From assembly GCF_009708215.1 (NCBI RefSeq), contig NZ_CP046175.1, forward strand, positions 3,224,001-3,288,000: a stretch of 64,000 nucleotides of DNA. Direction: 5' to 3'. The stretch is from Occultella kanbiaonis (GTDB lineage Bacteria > Actinomycetota > Actinomycetes > Actinomycetales > Beutenbergiaceae). Positions 42,945 through 53,531 of this stretch are shown here, one piece after another (position 1 is the stretch's first letter; each line of letters begins with the position of its first letter). A program made the translations under genes and the position numbers. The notes beneath the pieces were generated by a model. That model was not told the origin of the DNA. It saw nothing but the letters and a program-made list of their open reading frames with translations, and did no database searches.

Positions 42945-43739
42945 ATGGCCAAGAACGTGAGTGATCTGACCCTCGCCGACGTGCACGAGAACGACGTCGG
43001 GTTCGGCATCGACATCGGTGGCTCCGGCATCAAGGCAGCCCCGGTGCACCTGCGCACCGGCGAGCTCCTGGGCAAGCGGTTCCGGCTGGACACTCCCGAG
43101 GAGTCCAGCCCGGAGGCCGTCGGCGAGGTGCTCGGCAAGGTGGTCGCGCACTTCGGGGACCTGCCGGACTCGACCCCGGTCGGGCTCACGTTCCCGGGTG
43201 TCATCCTCAACGACGTGACGATCACCTCGGCGAACATGGACAAGCGCTGGATCGGCACCGACGTCGGCGAGGTGGCCCGCCGGTTCACCGGGCATGACGC
43301 GCACGTGGTCAACGACGCCGACGCCGCCGGCTACGCCGAGGCCCGCTACGGCGCCGGCCTCGGGCAGGACGGCACGGTGCTCGTGATGACGCTCGGCACC
43401 GGCATCGGCAGCGCCCTCATCCACGACGGCGTCCTGGTGCCGAACCTCGAGCTCGGGCACCTCGAGCTCGACGGCCACGACGCCGAGACGCGCGCCGCCT
43501 CCTCCGTCAAGGACAAGGAGGGCCTCAGCTACGCCAAGTGGGCCGAGCGGCTGCAGCGGTACTTCGCGCACGTGGAGTTCCTGTTCTCCCCCGACCTGTT
43601 CATCGTCGGCGGCGGGGTGTCCAAGGACCACGAGAAGTTCCTGCCGCTGCTGGAGCTGCGCGCGCCGATCGTGCCCGCGAAGCTGCGCAACACCGCCGGC
43701 ATCGTCGGTGCCGCGGCGCTGGCGGCGCGGGACCGCTAG
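42945..43739 (+). CDS. ppgK: polyphosphate-dependent glucokinase
   Basis: Phosphorylates glucose using polyphosphate (and ATP) and belongs to the ROK fold. The 264 residues show the phosphate loop '[14 protein letters not shown]' (about 20-33), '[14 protein letters not shown]' with the catalytic Asp (about 123-136), and 'LGTGIGSAL'. The ROK zinc cluster is absent, as is usual for PPGK. In this organism it could phosphorylate glucose released by the GH31/GH13 enzymes, though it is 13 kb away and not in that operon. The stop overlaps the stop of the convergent membrane protein gene by four bases. Confidence 0.93.
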   Translation: MAKNVSDLTLADVHENDVGFGIDIGGSGIKAAPVHLRTGELLGKRFRLDTPEESSPEAVGEVLGKVVAHFGDLPDSTPVGLTFPGVILNDVTITSANMDKRWIGTDVGEVARRFTGHDAHVVNDADAAGYAEARYGAGLGQDGTVLVMTLGTGIGSALIHDGVLVPNLELGHLELDGHDAETRAASSVKDKEGLSYAKWAERLQRYFAHVEFLFSPDLFIVGGGVSKDHEKFLPLLELRAPIVPAKLRNTAGIVGAAALAARDR

Positions 43740-44368
43740 TCCCCGGCGCGCCGGCGCAGGTGCAGGCCGACCAGGAACCAGGCGAGCCCGGCCTGCCCCT
43801 CGGTGGCGATCCAGGTGATGACGGTCGCGGCCGTGCCTCCCACGGCCAGGCCGAGCCCGACCCCGGCCAGTAGCAGCGGCAGTCCGCAGACCAGCGGCAC
43901 CGAGACGAGGCGCGGCAGGGCGCCGGGCCTCAGGCAGGCGATGCCGAGCACGGTCGCTCCGAGGTACATCAGGTGCGCCAGCGACCAGGCCGGGATGCCG
44001 ATCACGGCCACCGCCGCGGCGGCGTCGCCGGGCAGCAGCGGGCCGACCAGGTTCACGAGGTAGCCCAGGACCGTGGCCAGCAGGCCGAACCGGATCAGGC
44101 CGATGCCCCAGGCGCCCAGCCTGCCCAGGACCGCCCGGTAGCGGCGGTGGAACGCGCCGAACCCGGCCAGGACGAATGCGATGGCGATCAGGCCCGCCAC
44201 GTTCGAGACCGTGTAGGCCGCGGTGCCGGACGGCTCGCCGGCGAGGTATCCGGCGGCTGCGAACACGGCCGCGCCGGCCATCATCGCCGCGCCGGCGAGC
44301 CGGGTCCGTGGCGCTGCCGGGCCGTCCACTTCTGCGGTCTTGAGGATGGGCGAGGTCTGCATCGTCAC
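43736..44368 (-). CDS. six-helix membrane protein of unknown function
   Basis: A 210-residue hydrophobic protein with about six transmembrane segments (about 24-44, 51-72, 88-110, 116-140, 150-170 and 175-200), rich in Ala, Gly and Leu. No transporter or enzyme motif is visible. AGGAG precedes both a GTG at 44,368 and an ATG at 44,362, and either could be the start. It is convergent with ppgK and lies downstream of kdpE, 150 bp away on the same strand. Confidence 0.7.
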   Translation of the reverse strand: MTMQTSPILKTAEVDGPAAPRTRLAGAAMMAGAAVFAAAGYLAGEPSGTAAYTVSNVAGLIAIAFVLAGFGAFHRRYRAVLGRLGAWGIGLIRFGLLATVLGYLVNLVGPLLPGDAAAAVAVIGIPAWSLAHLMYLGATVLGIACLRPGALPRLVSVPLVCGLPLLLAGVGLGLAVGGTAATVITWIATEGQAGLAWFLVGLHLRRRAGD

Positions 44369-44518
44369 TGTTCTCCTACTGACATCGGGCGAGGCCCGCC
44401 GTCCGGCGATCCCTACACCCCATGCTGCCGGTGCCGCGACATGGCCGCACTCCCCCGGACGGGCCGAGGCTCTCCCCCGAGCGAGGGATCGTGCGGCGAC
44501 CGGACGGCGCGCGCTCGG

Positions 44519-45196
44519 TCACAATTGCAGCCGGTAGCCGACGCCCGCCTCGGTGATCAGGTGCCGGGGTCGCGCGGGATCGGGCTCGAGCTTTCGACGC
44601 AGTTGCGCCATGTACACCCGCAGGTAGTGCGTCTCGACATCAAGGTTCGGGCCGCGCAGCTCCTGGAGCAGCTCGCGCCGCCCGACGATCTTGCCGACGT
44701 TGCGGGTGAGCAGCTCGAGCAGGTGCCACTCGGTCGGCGTCAGCCGCACGGTCTCCCCCGACGCGAGCACCACGCGCCGAAGGGCCAGGTCAACCGTGAA
44801 CGCCCCGGCGCGCACCACGGGTGGGTCCTCCTCCGCCGGGCGGCGCCGGACGGCGGCCCTGATCCGGGCGAGCAGCTCGTCCGTCCCGAACGGCTTGGTC
44901 ACGTAGTCGTCCGCGCCGGCGTCCAGCGCTTCGACCTTGTCGTCGCTGGTCTGGCGCGCGGAGAGCACCACGATCGGAAGGGTCGACCAGCTGCGGATCG
45001 CGCGCAGCACGTCCATGCCGTCCAGGTCGGGCAGCCCCAGGTCCAGGACGACGACGTCCGGGTGCCAGTCGGTGACCGCCTGGACGGCCGCCGCGCCGGT
45101 CGTGGCCACCTGGGCCTCGTACCGGTTCGCCCGGAACACGACCGCGAGTGCCCGGGCCAGGGCGGGCTCGTCGTCAACGATCAGTACGCGCGTCAT
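44519..45196 (-). CDS. kdpE: response regulator of the Kdp system
   Basis: A 225-residue OmpR-type regulator: receiver domain (about 1-115) with the phospho-acceptor Asp in 'VVLDLGLPDLDG' (about 51) and 'VLSARQ', then a winged-helix DNA-binding domain ('LTPTEWHLLELLTRNVGKIV', about 155-174). Activated by KdpD, it turns on kdp at low potassium. The ATG overlaps the kdpD stop by four bases. Confidence 0.95.
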   Translation of the reverse strand: MTRVLIVDDEPALARALAVVFRANRYEAQVATTGAAAVQAVTDWHPDVVVLDLGLPDLDGMDVLRAIRSWSTLPIVVLSARQTSDDKVEALDAGADDYVTKPFGTDELLARIRAAVRRRPAEEDPPVVRAGAFTVDLALRRVVLASGETVRLTPTEWHLLELLTRNVGKIVGRRELLQELRGPNLDVETHYLRVYMAQLRRKLEPDPARPRHLITEAGVGYRLQL

Positions 45197-47718
45197 GGTG
45201 CATCCGCTGGCAGGGGCAGGGTCGCGATCATCGTAAGGCCGCCGCCCGGGGTGTCCTCGGCCTCCAGGGTGCCGCCGTTGGCCTCGATGAAACCCCGCGC
45301 GACGGCGAGTCCGAGGCCGAGGCCGTGTCCCTGGGGCACGTCGCCGAGGCGCTGGAACGCCGCGAACATCTGCTCCTTGCGCTCGTCCGGCACCCCGGGA
45401 CCGCGGTCGACGACGCGGATCATCAGCGAGCCGCCGACCTGCTCCGCGACCACCCGGACCCGCGTTCCTGGAGCGGTGTGACGGACCGCGTTCTCGATGA
45501 CGTTCGCGAGCGCCCGCTCGAGCAGGCCCGCGTCCGCGCGCAGCAGCGGCAGGTTCTCCGGCACGTCGATCTCGATCGCCGAGACGCCGACGGCGCCGGC
45601 CGCGAGGGGCACGACCTCATCGAGTGCCACGGGGTCCAGGTGGGGGGTCACCACGCCGGCGTCGATGCGGCTCATATCGAGCAGGTTGTCGATCAGGGAC
45701 TGCAGCCGGTCGGTCTGTTCCTCGACGTCGGCCAGGAGGGTCCGCCGGTCCTCGGGCGCGATCTGCGTGGACGAGCGCAGCGCGGTGATCGCCGCCTTGA
45801 TCGAGGTCAGCGGCGTGCGCAGGTCGTGCGAGACCGCGGCGAGGAGCGCGGTGCGGGTCGCGTCGCGTTCGCGTGCGATGCGGGCCGAACGCGCCTGGGC
45901 GCGCAGGTGCTCCCGCTCCAGCAGCGAGTTCAGGTACTGCCCGACGGCGCCCACGAACCGGACCTGCCCGGGCGAGAGGGTGCCGCCACGCAACGCGAGC
46001 GAGAGGTCCTCGTCGATCTGGATGGTCGAGGACGCCTGCTCCGGCGTGCTCGGCGGCTCACCGGACGAGGTCTCCAGGATCTGCCACGCCGACCCGGCGC
46101 CCGTGCGGACCAGCGCCACCCCGCCGACGCCCAGCGTCTCCCGCAGTTGCTCGAGCACGGCGGGCACGGCGTCGGTGGCCCGGACCACGGCACCGGCGAT
46201 CGAGGTCAACGCGTCGGCCTCGGCCCGGGCCCGCGCGGCCTCCAGGGTGCGGCGGGCGGCGAGGTCGACGACCGTCGAGACGCCCACCGCCACCGCCAGC
46301 AGGATCCCGATGGCGAGCGCGTGCTGCGGCTGCGCGATCGTCAGGGTGCGCACCGGTGGCGCGAACAGGAAGTTGCTGAGCAGGCCGCCGAGCACCGCGC
46401 TGAACAGCGCGGGGCGCAGCCCGCCGACCAGCGCAACCCCGACGGTGAGGCTGAGGAACAGCATCAGGGCCGTCGGGAGGGAGTCCAGATCGCCCGCCAC
46501 GGTGCAGATCCAGGACAGCACCGGTGGGCCGGCCAGTGCCATGGACCACGCCAGGACGGTGCGGCGCCGGGTCAGCACGCCCCGTGGCGGTCGGCGGCGG
46601 GTACCGCCCCTGGCCCCCTCGTGCGGGACCACGAGCACGTCGATGTCACCGGATCCGTCGATCACCCGCGCCGCCACCCCGGGCGCGAGGGCGCCGGCGA
46701 CGCGACTCCTGCGGGTGACGCCGAGCAGGATCTGGTTGGCGTTGACGCCGCGGGCGAAGTCGAGGACGGCGCCGGGCACGTCGTCGCTGAGCACGGTGTG
46801 CCAACTGCCGCCGAGTGACTCGACCAGGGTGCGGTGCTTCCCGAGCGAGTCCGGTGCGACCCCGGTGAGGCCGTCGCTGCGGAGCACGTGGATGGCCAGG
46901 AACTCGGCGCGGCTGCCGCGCTGGGCGATCCGGGCGGCCCGCCGCACCAGGGTCTCGGTCTCGGTGCCGCCGGTGACGGCGACGACCAGGCGCTCCCTAG
47001 CCGGCCATGGCTCGGCGATGTCGTGGTCCCTGCGGTAGGCCTCCAGCGCCTCGTCGACCCGGTCCGCGGTCCACAGCAGCGCGAGCTCACGCAGCGCGGT
47101 CAGGTTCCCGACCCGGAAGTAGTTCGACATGGCGGCGTCGATCTTCTCGGCCGGGTAGACGTTGCCGTGGGAGAGCCGACGGCGCAGCGACTCCGGGCTC
47201 ATGTCGACGAGTTCGATCTGGTCGGCTCGCCGGACGATCTCGTCCGGGATCGTCTCCTGCTGCCGGACCCCGGTGATCGACGCCACGACGTCGTTCAGGC
47301 TCTCCAGGTGCTGGATGTTGACGGTCGTGACGACGTCGATGCCGGCGTCGAGCAGTTCCTCGACGTCCTCCCAGCGCTTGGCGTTGCGGCTGCCCGGGAC
47401 GTTGGTGTGGGCGAGCTCGTCGACCAGGGCGACCTGCGGCGCTCGGGCCAGGACGGCGTCCAGGTCCATCTCGGTGAAGTCGGCGCCGCGGTGCCCCAGC
47501 TCGCGTCGCGGGACGATCTCGAGGCCGTCCAGGAGCGCCGCCGTGTGGGCGCGGCCGTGCGTCTCGACGAGCCCGACGACGACGTCGACGCCGCGACCGA
47601 TCCGGCGGCGCCCCTCGTCGAGCATCGCGTAGGTCTTCCCGACGCCCGCCGAGGCGCCGAGGTAGACCCGCAGGCGCCCACGGTGACCGGCGCCGTCGGG
47701 CTTGTCGTGCTCCGTCAT
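45193..47718 (-). CDS. kdpD: potassium/turgor sensor histidine kinase
   Basis: An 841-residue full-length KdpD. The N-terminal KdpD domain has Walker A 'GASAGVGKTYAML' (about 12-24) and 'DELAHTNVPGS'. A universal-stress-protein-like domain follows (about 225-350), then four transmembrane helices (about 390-490), a GAF-like part, and the histidine kinase core with phospho-accepting His in 'AVSHDLRTPLTS' (about 631) and ATP-binding 'DRGPGVPD' and 'GHGLGLGLAV'. The sequence starts 'MTEHDKPDG'. It lies 12 bp after kdpC, within the kdp transcript. Confidence 0.95.
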   Translation of the reverse strand: MTEHDKPDGAGHRGRLRVYLGASAGVGKTYAMLDEGRRRIGRGVDVVVGLVETHGRAHTAALLDGLEIVPRRELGHRGADFTEMDLDAVLARAPQVALVDELAHTNVPGSRNAKRWEDVEELLDAGIDVVTTVNIQHLESLNDVVASITGVRQQETIPDEIVRRADQIELVDMSPESLRRRLSHGNVYPAEKIDAAMSNYFRVGNLTALRELALLWTADRVDEALEAYRRDHDIAEPWPARERLVVAVTGGTETETLVRRAARIAQRGSRAEFLAIHVLRSDGLTGVAPDSLGKHRTLVESLGGSWHTVLSDDVPGAVLDFARGVNANQILLGVTRRSRVAGALAPGVAARVIDGSGDIDVLVVPHEGARGGTRRRPPRGVLTRRRTVLAWSMALAGPPVLSWICTVAGDLDSLPTALMLFLSLTVGVALVGGLRPALFSAVLGGLLSNFLFAPPVRTLTIAQPQHALAIGILLAVAVGVSTVVDLAARRTLEAARARAEADALTSIAGAVVRATDAVPAVLEQLRETLGVGGVALVRTGAGSAWQILETSSGEPPSTPEQASSTIQIDEDLSLALRGGTLSPGQVRFVGAVGQYLNSLLEREHLRAQARSARIARERDATRTALLAAVSHDLRTPLTSIKAAITALRSSTQIAPEDRRTLLADVEEQTDRLQSLIDNLLDMSRIDAGVVTPHLDPVALDEVVPLAAGAVGVSAIEIDVPENLPLLRADAGLLERALANVIENAVRHTAPGTRVRVVAEQVGGSLMIRVVDRGPGVPDERKEQMFAAFQRLGDVPQGHGLGLGLAVARGFIEANGGTLEAEDTPGGGLTMIATLPLPADAP

Positions 47719-47730
47719 GCGCTCAGCCTG

Positions 47731-48309
47731 TCACTGCTCCAGCGCGAGGAGCGCCGCGTTCAGTTCGACGACGTTCACGCGGGGGGCGCCGAGGAAGCCG
47801 AGCTCGGGGGTGGTGGTCGCCTGGGCGAGGAGTTCGCGGACGACGGCGTCGCTGAGGCCACGCTCCCGGGCCACCCTCGCGACCTGCAGGTCGGCGTACT
47901 CGGGTGAGATGTGCGGGTCGAGGCCGGAGCCGGAGGCGGTGACGGCATCGACGGGAACCAGATCAGGGTCGACACCCTCGCGCTCGGCGACCTCGGCGCG
48001 CCGTGCCTGCACGCCTGCGAGCAGCTCGGGGTTCTCCGGGCCGAGGTTCGAGGCACCAGAGGCGAGCGGGTCGTACCCGTCCCCGGCGACCGACGGCCGG
48101 GACCGGAACCACTCGTCGCCGTCGAAGGTCTGGCCGATCAGGCTCGACCCGACGGTCTCGCCGTCGACGACGACCAAGGACCCGTTCGCCCGGGCGGGCA
48201 TCAGGGCGCCGACGCCGAAGACGGCGAGGGGGTAGCCGAGTCCGAGGATGACGGTCATCACGAGCAGGACCCGCAGGCCGGCGAGGGACTGTTTGAGGAA
48301 TGCGGACAT
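47731..48309 (-). CDS. kdpC: potassium-transporting ATPase subunit C
   Basis: A 192-residue subunit with one N-terminal membrane helix (about 12-35) and a periplasmic-side domain containing 'GQTFDGDEWFRSRPS' and 'ASGSGLDPHISPEYADLQ', both diagnostic for KdpC. It stabilises the KdpFABC complex and helps ATP binding. It begins 23 bp after kdpB. Confidence 0.95.
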   Translation of the reverse strand: MSAFLKQSLAGLRVLLVMTVILGLGYPLAVFGVGALMPARANGSLVVVDGETVGSSLIGQTFDGDEWFRSRPSVAGDGYDPLASGASNLGPENPELLAGVQARRAEVAEREGVDPDLVPVDAVTASGSGLDPHISPEYADLQVARVARERGLSDAVVRELLAQATTTPELGFLGAPRVNVVELNAALLALEQ

Positions 48310-48332
48310 GGTGCAGTGCTCCAGTCGAGGGT

Positions 48333-50426
48333 TCAGAAGCCCGGTAGCAGGGAGACGACGAGGTCGATGAGCTTGATGCCGACGAACGGGGCGATCAGTC
48401 CCCCGAGGCCGTAGACGAGCAGGTTGCCGCGCAGCATCGCGGAGGCTCCGCGGGGGCGGTACCGCACGCCGCGCAACGCGACCGGGATGAGGGCGACGAT
48501 GATCAGCGCGTTGAAGATGACCGCGGACAGCATCGCCGACTCCGGTGAGGACAGCCCCATCAGGTTGATACGGTCGAGCTGCGGGTACAGGCCCGCGAAC
48601 ATGGCCGGGATGATCGCGAAGTACTTCGCGACGTCGTTCGCGATCGAGAACGTGGTGAGCGCGCCGCGGGTGATCAGCAGTTGCTTGCCGATCGCGACGA
48701 CCTCGATGAGCTTCGTGGGGTTGGAGTCCAGGTCCACCATGTTTCCGGCCTCCTTCGCGGCCGAGGTCCCGGTGTTCATCGCGACGCCGACGTCCGCCTG
48801 GGCCAGGGCAGGGGCGTCGTTCGTGCCGTCGCCGGTCATGGCAACCATCCGCCCGGCGGCCTGCTCGGACTTGATGAGCGCCATCTTGTCCTCGGGCTTG
48901 GCCTCGGCGAGGTAGTCGTCGACGCCGGCCTCGGCCGCGATGGCGCGCGCGGTGAGCGCGTTGTCGCCGGTGATCATCACCGTGCGGATCCCCATCCTGC
49001 GGAGCTCGTCGAACCGCTCCCGCAGACCGGACTTGACGACGTCCTTGAGGTGGATGACGCCGAGCGCGCGGGCCGGGGCGTCACCGCGCTGCTCGGCCAC
49101 CACCAGCGGGGTCCCGCCCGATGCGCTGATCGAGTCGACGCTCTCGCCGACGTCCGCGGTCGGGTGACCGCCGTTCTCGCGCACCCAGGCCATCACCGCC
49201 GACGCGGCGCCCTTGCGGATCCGCCGGATGCCGGAGTGCGTCTGCACGTCCACACCGCTCATCCGGGTCTGGGCGGTGAACGGGACGAACGTCGCGGTCG
49301 GGAGCTGGTCGTGGAACAGCAGGCGCATGTCGTAGCGCTCCTTGGCGAGCACCACGACGGAGCGCCCCTCGGGGGTCTCGTCCGCGAGGCTGGACATCTG
49401 CGCGGCCTCGGCGAGCTCGACCTCGGTCACCTGCCCGGCGGGGAGGACCTCGACGGCCTGCCGGTTGCCGAGCGTGATCGTGCCGGTCTTGTCCAGCAGC
49501 AGCACGTCGACGTCACCGGCGGCCTCGACGGCGCGGCCGGACAGCGCCATCACGTTGCGCTGGATCAGCCGGTCCATGCCCGCGATACCGATCGCGGACA
49601 GCAGCGCGCCGATCGTGGTCGGGATCAGGCAGACGAGCAGGGCGACGAGCACGATCAGCGGCTGGGCCTGCCCGGAGTAGACCGCGAACGGCTGCAGGGT
49701 CACCACGGCGAGCAGGAAGATCAGCGTGAGGCTGGCCAGCAGCAGGTTCAGCGCGATCTCGTTGGGCGTCTTCTGCCGTGCGGAGCCCTCGACCAGCGAG
49801 ATCATCCGGTCCAGGAACGTCTCGCCGGCCTTGGCGGTGATGCGCACCACGATGCGGTCCGAGAGGACCTTGGTGCCGCCGGTGACCGACGAGCGGTCAC
49901 CGCCCGACTCCCGGATGACGGGCGCCGACTCCCCGGTGACGGCCGACTCGTCGACGGAAGCGACGCCGTCGACCACGTCTCCGTCGCTGGGGATCACCTC
50001 ACCGGCCTCGACGACGACGAGGTCTCCGACCTCGAGTGCCGTGCCCGGCACCGATTCCTCGGTGTCGTCACCGCGGAGGCGGCGGGCCATCGCGGTGGTG
50101 CGCGCCTTGCGCAGCGAGTCGGCCTGGGCCTTGCCGCGGCCCTCGGCGACGGACTCGGCGAGGTTGGCGAACACGACCGTGGCCCAGAGCCACACGGTGA
50201 TCGACCAGGCGAACAGGGACGGGTGCACGACGGCCAGGACGGTCGTGGCCACCGCGCCGACCCAGACGACGAACATCACCGGATAGCGGATCTGGTGCCG
50301 CGGATCGAGCTTGCGCAGGGCGTCCGGAAGGGACCGCAGCAGCTGCCGCGGGTGGAACGCGCCGGCCCGGACCCGTGTGGCAGGAGCGTGGTCGGTCTCG
50401 GGGGTGGTGGTGGTCAGGGTGGTCAC
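48333..50426 (-). CDS. kdpB: potassium-transporting ATPase, ATP-hydrolysing subunit B
   Basis: A 697-residue P-type ATPase. The phosphorylated Asp is in 'DKTGTIT' (about 312). The actuator motif 'TGES', nucleotide domain and hinge '[12 protein letters not shown]' (about 525) are present, with the membrane segments expected for type IA ATPases. Its Ser/Thr-rich N-terminus is short. The GTG start overlaps the kdpA stop (GTGA), coupling the two subunits. Confidence 0.96.
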   Translation of the reverse strand: MTTLTTTTPETDHAPATRVRAGAFHPRQLLRSLPDALRKLDPRHQIRYPVMFVVWVGAVATTVLAVVHPSLFAWSITVWLWATVVFANLAESVAEGRGKAQADSLRKARTTAMARRLRGDDTEESVPGTALEVGDLVVVEAGEVIPSDGDVVDGVASVDESAVTGESAPVIRESGGDRSSVTGGTKVLSDRIVVRITAKAGETFLDRMISLVEGSARQKTPNEIALNLLLASLTLIFLLAVVTLQPFAVYSGQAQPLIVLVALLVCLIPTTIGALLSAIGIAGMDRLIQRNVMALSGRAVEAAGDVDVLLLDKTGTITLGNRQAVEVLPAGQVTEVELAEAAQMSSLADETPEGRSVVVLAKERYDMRLLFHDQLPTATFVPFTAQTRMSGVDVQTHSGIRRIRKGAASAVMAWVRENGGHPTADVGESVDSISASGGTPLVVAEQRGDAPARALGVIHLKDVVKSGLRERFDELRRMGIRTVMITGDNALTARAIAAEAGVDDYLAEAKPEDKMALIKSEQAAGRMVAMTGDGTNDAPALAQADVGVAMNTGTSAAKEAGNMVDLDSNPTKLIEVVAIGKQLLITRGALTTFSIANDVAKYFAIIPAMFAGLYPQLDRINLMGLSSPESAMLSAVIFNALIIVALIPVALRGVRYRPRGASAMLRGNLLVYGLGGLIAPFVGIKLIDLVVSLLPGF

Positions 50427-52087
50427 AGCAGAGCCTCCGAAAGAGGAGCGAGAGCAAGAGCGGGGAAGAAGGTCAGTCCGGCGACGATCAGCACCACGAA
50501 GCCGAGCAGACCGACGAAGACGGGCCCGTGGGTGGGCAGGGTTCCGGTGGTCTCGGAGACCTTCCGCTGGCTGGCGAGCGATCCCGCCAGAGCCAGCACC
50601 AGGACGATCGGGACGAACCGGCCGAACAGCATGGCCAGACCGAGGGCGGTGTTCTGGTACGGCGTGTTGGCACCGAAGCCGGCGAACGCCGAGCCGTTGT
50701 TGTTCACGGTCGAGGCGTAGGCGTAGAGGATCTCGGAGAGCCCGTGCGGTCCGCTCTCCTGCACGGAGGCGTCGACGAGAGCGGGGCTCGCGGCGGTGAT
50801 GGCGGCGCCGGCGAGCAGCAGGGTCGGCATGGTGAGGATGTAGAGGGCCACCAGTGTGACCTGCTTCCGGCCGATCTTCTTGCCGAGGTACTCGGGCGTG
50901 CGGCCGACCATCAGTCCGGCCAGGAACACCGCGAGCACGGCCATCACGAGCATCCCGTACAGGCCGGCGCCGACACCACCGGGCGCCACCTCGCCGAGCA
51001 TCATGTTCAGCAGCGTGACGCCGCCGCCGAGGCCGGTGTAGGAGTCGTGGAAGCTGTTCACCGATCCGGTCGAGGTCCCGGTCGTCGAAGCGCCGAACAG
51101 CGCGGATGCCGCAGGCCCGAACCGGAGTTCCTTGCCCTCCATGGCGCCGCCGGCGGCGCCGGGCACGGTGCCGAACCCGCGCATCTCAGCCCACGTGGTG
51201 ATGGTGACGGCGGCGAGCCAGAGCGTGGCCATCACGGAGACGATCGCCGTGCCCTGCCGCTGGTTGCCGGCCATCCGCCCGAAGGTGCGCGGCAGGCTGA
51301 ACGGGATGACCAGCAGCAGGAAGATCTCGACCAGGTTGGTCCACGCCGTCGGGTTCTCGAACGGGTGCGCACTGTTGGCGTTGAAGAACCCGCCACCGTT
51401 GGTGCCGAGGTTCTTGATCGCCTCCTGGGACGCGATCGGGCCGCCGATGATGCTCTGGTCGTCGCCGGTGATCGTGGTGATCTCGCGGGCGCCGTCGAAG
51501 TTCTGGACGACACCACCGATGACGAGCACGATCGCGGCGAGGAAGGCGATCGGCAGCAGGATCCGCACGGTGCCCCGGACCAGGTCGACCCAGAAGTTGC
51601 CGATGCGGTCGGTGCCCTGCCGGGCGAAGCCGCGCACCAGCGCGATCGCGACGGCGATCCCCACCGCGGCGGAGAGGAAGTTCTGCACGGCCAGGCCACC
51701 CATCTGGGCGAGGTGGCCCATGGCGGACTCACCGGAGTACCACTGCCAGTTCGTGTTCGTGACGAACGAGACGGCGGTGTTCCAGGCTCCGTCCGGGGCG
51801 AGGCCGGTCATGCCGAGCGAGAGCGGCAGGTACGCCTGCAGGCGCAGGAGCAGGTAGAGCACGAGGATGCTGACGGCGGAGAACGCGAGCAGCGACCGGG
51901 TGTAGACCGACCAGTGCTGGTCGGAGTCCGGGTCGATCCCGCCGATCCGGTAGACGGCCCGTTCGGCCCGCAGGTGGCGGGTGCCCGAGTAGACGCCCGC
52001 CATGTAGTTGCCGAGCGGAACGTGGACCGCGGCGAGGAGCAGGACGAGGAACCCGACCTGCAGCACGGCGGCCAGCGCGAGGGACAT
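50423..52087 (-). CDS. kdpA: potassium-transporting ATPase, K+-binding subunit A
   Basis: A 554-residue channel-like subunit with about ten helices. The selectivity-filter loops include '[11 protein letters not shown]', '[14 protein letters not shown]' and '[12 protein letters not shown]', diagnostic of KdpA. The ATG at 52,087 is chosen because the family starts there and GGAG lies upstream. It overlaps the kdpF stop by one base (TGATG). Confidence 0.96.
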   Translation of the reverse strand: MSLALAAVLQVGFLVLLLAAVHVPLGNYMAGVYSGTRHLRAERAVYRIGGIDPDSDQHWSVYTRSLLAFSAVSILVLYLLLRLQAYLPLSLGMTGLAPDGAWNTAVSFVTNTNWQWYSGESAMGHLAQMGGLAVQNFLSAAVGIAVAIALVRGFARQGTDRIGNFWVDLVRGTVRILLPIAFLAAIVLVIGGVVQNFDGAREITTITGDDQSIIGGPIASQEAIKNLGTNGGGFFNANSAHPFENPTAWTNLVEIFLLLVIPFSLPRTFGRMAGNQRQGTAIVSVMATLWLAAVTITTWAEMRGFGTVPGAAGGAMEGKELRFGPAASALFGASTTGTSTGSVNSFHDSYTGLGGGVTLLNMMLGEVAPGGVGAGLYGMLVMAVLAVFLAGLMVGRTPEYLGKKIGRKQVTLVALYILTMPTLLLAGAAITAASPALVDASVQESGPHGLSEILYAYASTVNNNGSAFAGFGANTPYQNTALGLAMLFGRFVPIVLVLALAGSLASQRKVSETTGTLPTHGPVFVGLLGFVVLIVAGLTFFPALALAPLSEALL

Positions 52088-52176
52088 CAGAATTTCTCCG
52101 GGTGCAGCAGGGCCCACAGCAGGTAGCCGGCGAGCGCGAGTGCGAGCACCAGTGCGACGACAGACTCCACGCTCAC
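52087..52176 (-). CDS. kdpF: potassium-transporting ATPase subunit F
   Basis: A 29-residue, single-helix peptide with sequence features of KdpF: hydrophobic '[19 protein letters not shown]' and the conserved end 'HPEKF'. It is too short for ordinary gene calling. The GTG start overlaps the stop of the upstream small frame as GTGA, and its own stop overlaps kdpA as TGATG. KdpF stabilises the KdpABC complex in the membrane. Confidence 0.9.
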   Translation of the reverse strand: MSVESVVALVLALALAGYLLWALLHPEKF

Positions 52177-52283
52177 GGCTTCGACACCCCCCGCGCCAGC
52201 AACGCCAGCAGGAGGAACCCCGCACAGGTCAGGGCCACGAAGGCGAGATCAGCCACAGCGAACTCCAGGTCGGAATGCGACAT
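52173..52283 (-). CDS. 36-residue membrane peptide upstream of kdpF
   Basis: A short frame of 36 codons from ATG 52,283, with an acidic N-terminus, one hydrophobic helix ('[16 protein letters not shown]') and the end 'RGVSKP'. Its stop overlaps the kdpF start by four bases. Similar tiny hydrophobic frames ending in a basic 'KGVE/RGVxK' tail occur before kdpF in other actinobacteria, as far as I recall, so it is likely translated. The ribosome-binding site is weak. It may be an accessory Kdp peptide or a leader for coupling. Confidence 0.6.
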   Translation of the reverse strand: MSHSDLEFAVADLAFVALTCAGFLLLALLARGVSKP

Positions 52284-52355
52284 GCCGGCAGGCACGTCGA
52301 GCGGTCCGGACGACCGCCGTGATCCATTCAGCACCCGGAAATCGGCCCGGAGGGC

Positions 52356-52369
52356 GTTCCTGACGGAAC
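52356..52369. promoter_or_regulatory. dyad in the kdp upstream region
   Basis: Arms GTTCC/GGAAC flank four bases inside a larger GGGCG...CGCCC symmetric context, 73 bases upstream of the first kdp frame. It lies where a KdpE-controlled promoter would be expected, but I know no actinobacterial KdpE consensus that matches, so the assignment is tentative. Confidence 0.3.
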
Positions 52370-52542
52370 CCGGACGCCCGGCCGGTGGATCCGGACGCCT
52401 CCCTGACGCCGGTGCCCACGCCGAGCACCCACCGCGTCCGGGCGGGCATCGTTCACCGGCAATTGACGCGCTGTTCGCCTCGCTCCGGTTGCCCGCGGTG
52501 CGCCGCCGCCGTTGGCTGGTGCCCACCCACCCTGGAGGAACC

Positions 52543-53382
52543 GTGAAGCGCACGACCGCCACAGCCCTGCTCGCAACGATCGGCCTCATCGGCGCCAGTA
52601 CCGCCGCCAGCGCCGCACCACCCGCGCCGGTGGACCTGGGCGACCCGCTCGACGCCGCCCACGCGCACAACGACTACGAGCACGAGCGGCCCCTGTTCGA
52701 CGCACTCTCCCACGGCTGCACCAGCGTCGAGGCGGACGTGTGGCTGGTCGACGGTGAGCTGCTCGTCGCCCACGACCTGGCGGACGTCGACTCCGACCGC
52801 ACGCTGGAGAGCCTCTACCTCGACCCGCTCACGGACCTGATCCGCAGCGGCCAGGGCCGGTCGGTCTACCCGGACTGGGACGGCAGCCTGCAGCTGCTGA
52901 TCGACATCAAGTCCGAGTCGGAGTCCACCTGGGCCGCCATCGAGGCCGCGCTCGCCGAGCACCGACAGCTCGTGACCCGGTATGTGCGCGGTCGGGTCCT
53001 GCCCGGCCCGGTCACCGCCGTGATCAGCGGGAACCGGCCGCTGGAGACGATGGCCGCGGCCGAGCACCGGTTCAGCTTCTACGACGGCCGGGCCACCGAC
53101 CTCACCTCGGGCCTGCCCGCCGCCCTGATGCCGTTGGTCAGCCACAACTGGACCCAGTTGTTCTCCTGGAGCGGTGTCGGCGAGATGCCGGCGGACGAAC
53201 GCGCCGAACTGCACGCGTACGTCGCGACCGCGCACGCGGCCGGCTACCGGGTCCGGTTCTGGGCCACCCCGGACGTGGCGGGTCCCGAGCGCGACGCCGT
53301 CTGGGCCGAACTGGTCGCCGCCGGAGTGGATCACATCAACACCGACGACCTCGCCGCTCTGGAGACGTTCCTTTCGCGATAG
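52543..53382 (+). CDS. secreted glycerophosphodiester phosphodiesterase/PI-PLC-like protein
   Basis: A 279-residue exported protein of the GDPD/PI-PLC TIM-barrel superfamily. The signal peptide is about 1-25 ('ATALLATIGLIGASTAASAA'). The metal and catalytic parts 'AHAHNDYEHERPLFDAL', 'SVEADVWLVDGELLVAHD' and 'LLIDIKSES' are present, with 'FWATPD' near the end. The GTG at 52,543 follows GGAGGA. It could release phosphate or headgroups from lipids or wall polymers. It is divergent from the kdp operon, and a strong hairpin terminator follows. Confidence 0.88.
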   Translation: MKRTTATALLATIGLIGASTAASAAPPAPVDLGDPLDAAHAHNDYEHERPLFDALSHGCTSVEADVWLVDGELLVAHDLADVDSDRTLESLYLDPLTDLIRSGQGRSVYPDWDGSLQLLIDIKSESESTWAAIEAALAEHRQLVTRYVRGRVLPGPVTAVISGNRPLETMAAAEHRFSFYDGRATDLTSGLPAALMPLVSHNWTQLFSWSGVGEMPADERAELHAYVATAHAAGYRVRFWATPDVAGPERDAVWAELVAAGVDHINTDDLAALETFLSR

Positions 53383-53395
53383 CGCCCGACGGCGC

Positions 53396-53423
53396 AGGCG
53401 GGCCCGGTCTGCCGGGCCCGCCT
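53396..53423 (+). terminator. GC-rich hairpin terminator after the GDPD-like gene
   Basis: Perfect arms 53,396-53,407 and 53,412-53,423 (12 bp) around a four-base loop, 13 bases after the stop. There is little T downstream, which is common for actinobacterial terminators. Confidence 0.7.
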
Positions 53424-53531
53424 CTGCGCGGCGTGCGGTGGGCGCGACCCCGCGGCCGAGGTGCGACCCCGGTGCCGGGGTATGTTCGGCACGTGAGGGA
53501 ACCGACCCACCATCGCACCTAGGAGCACGCC

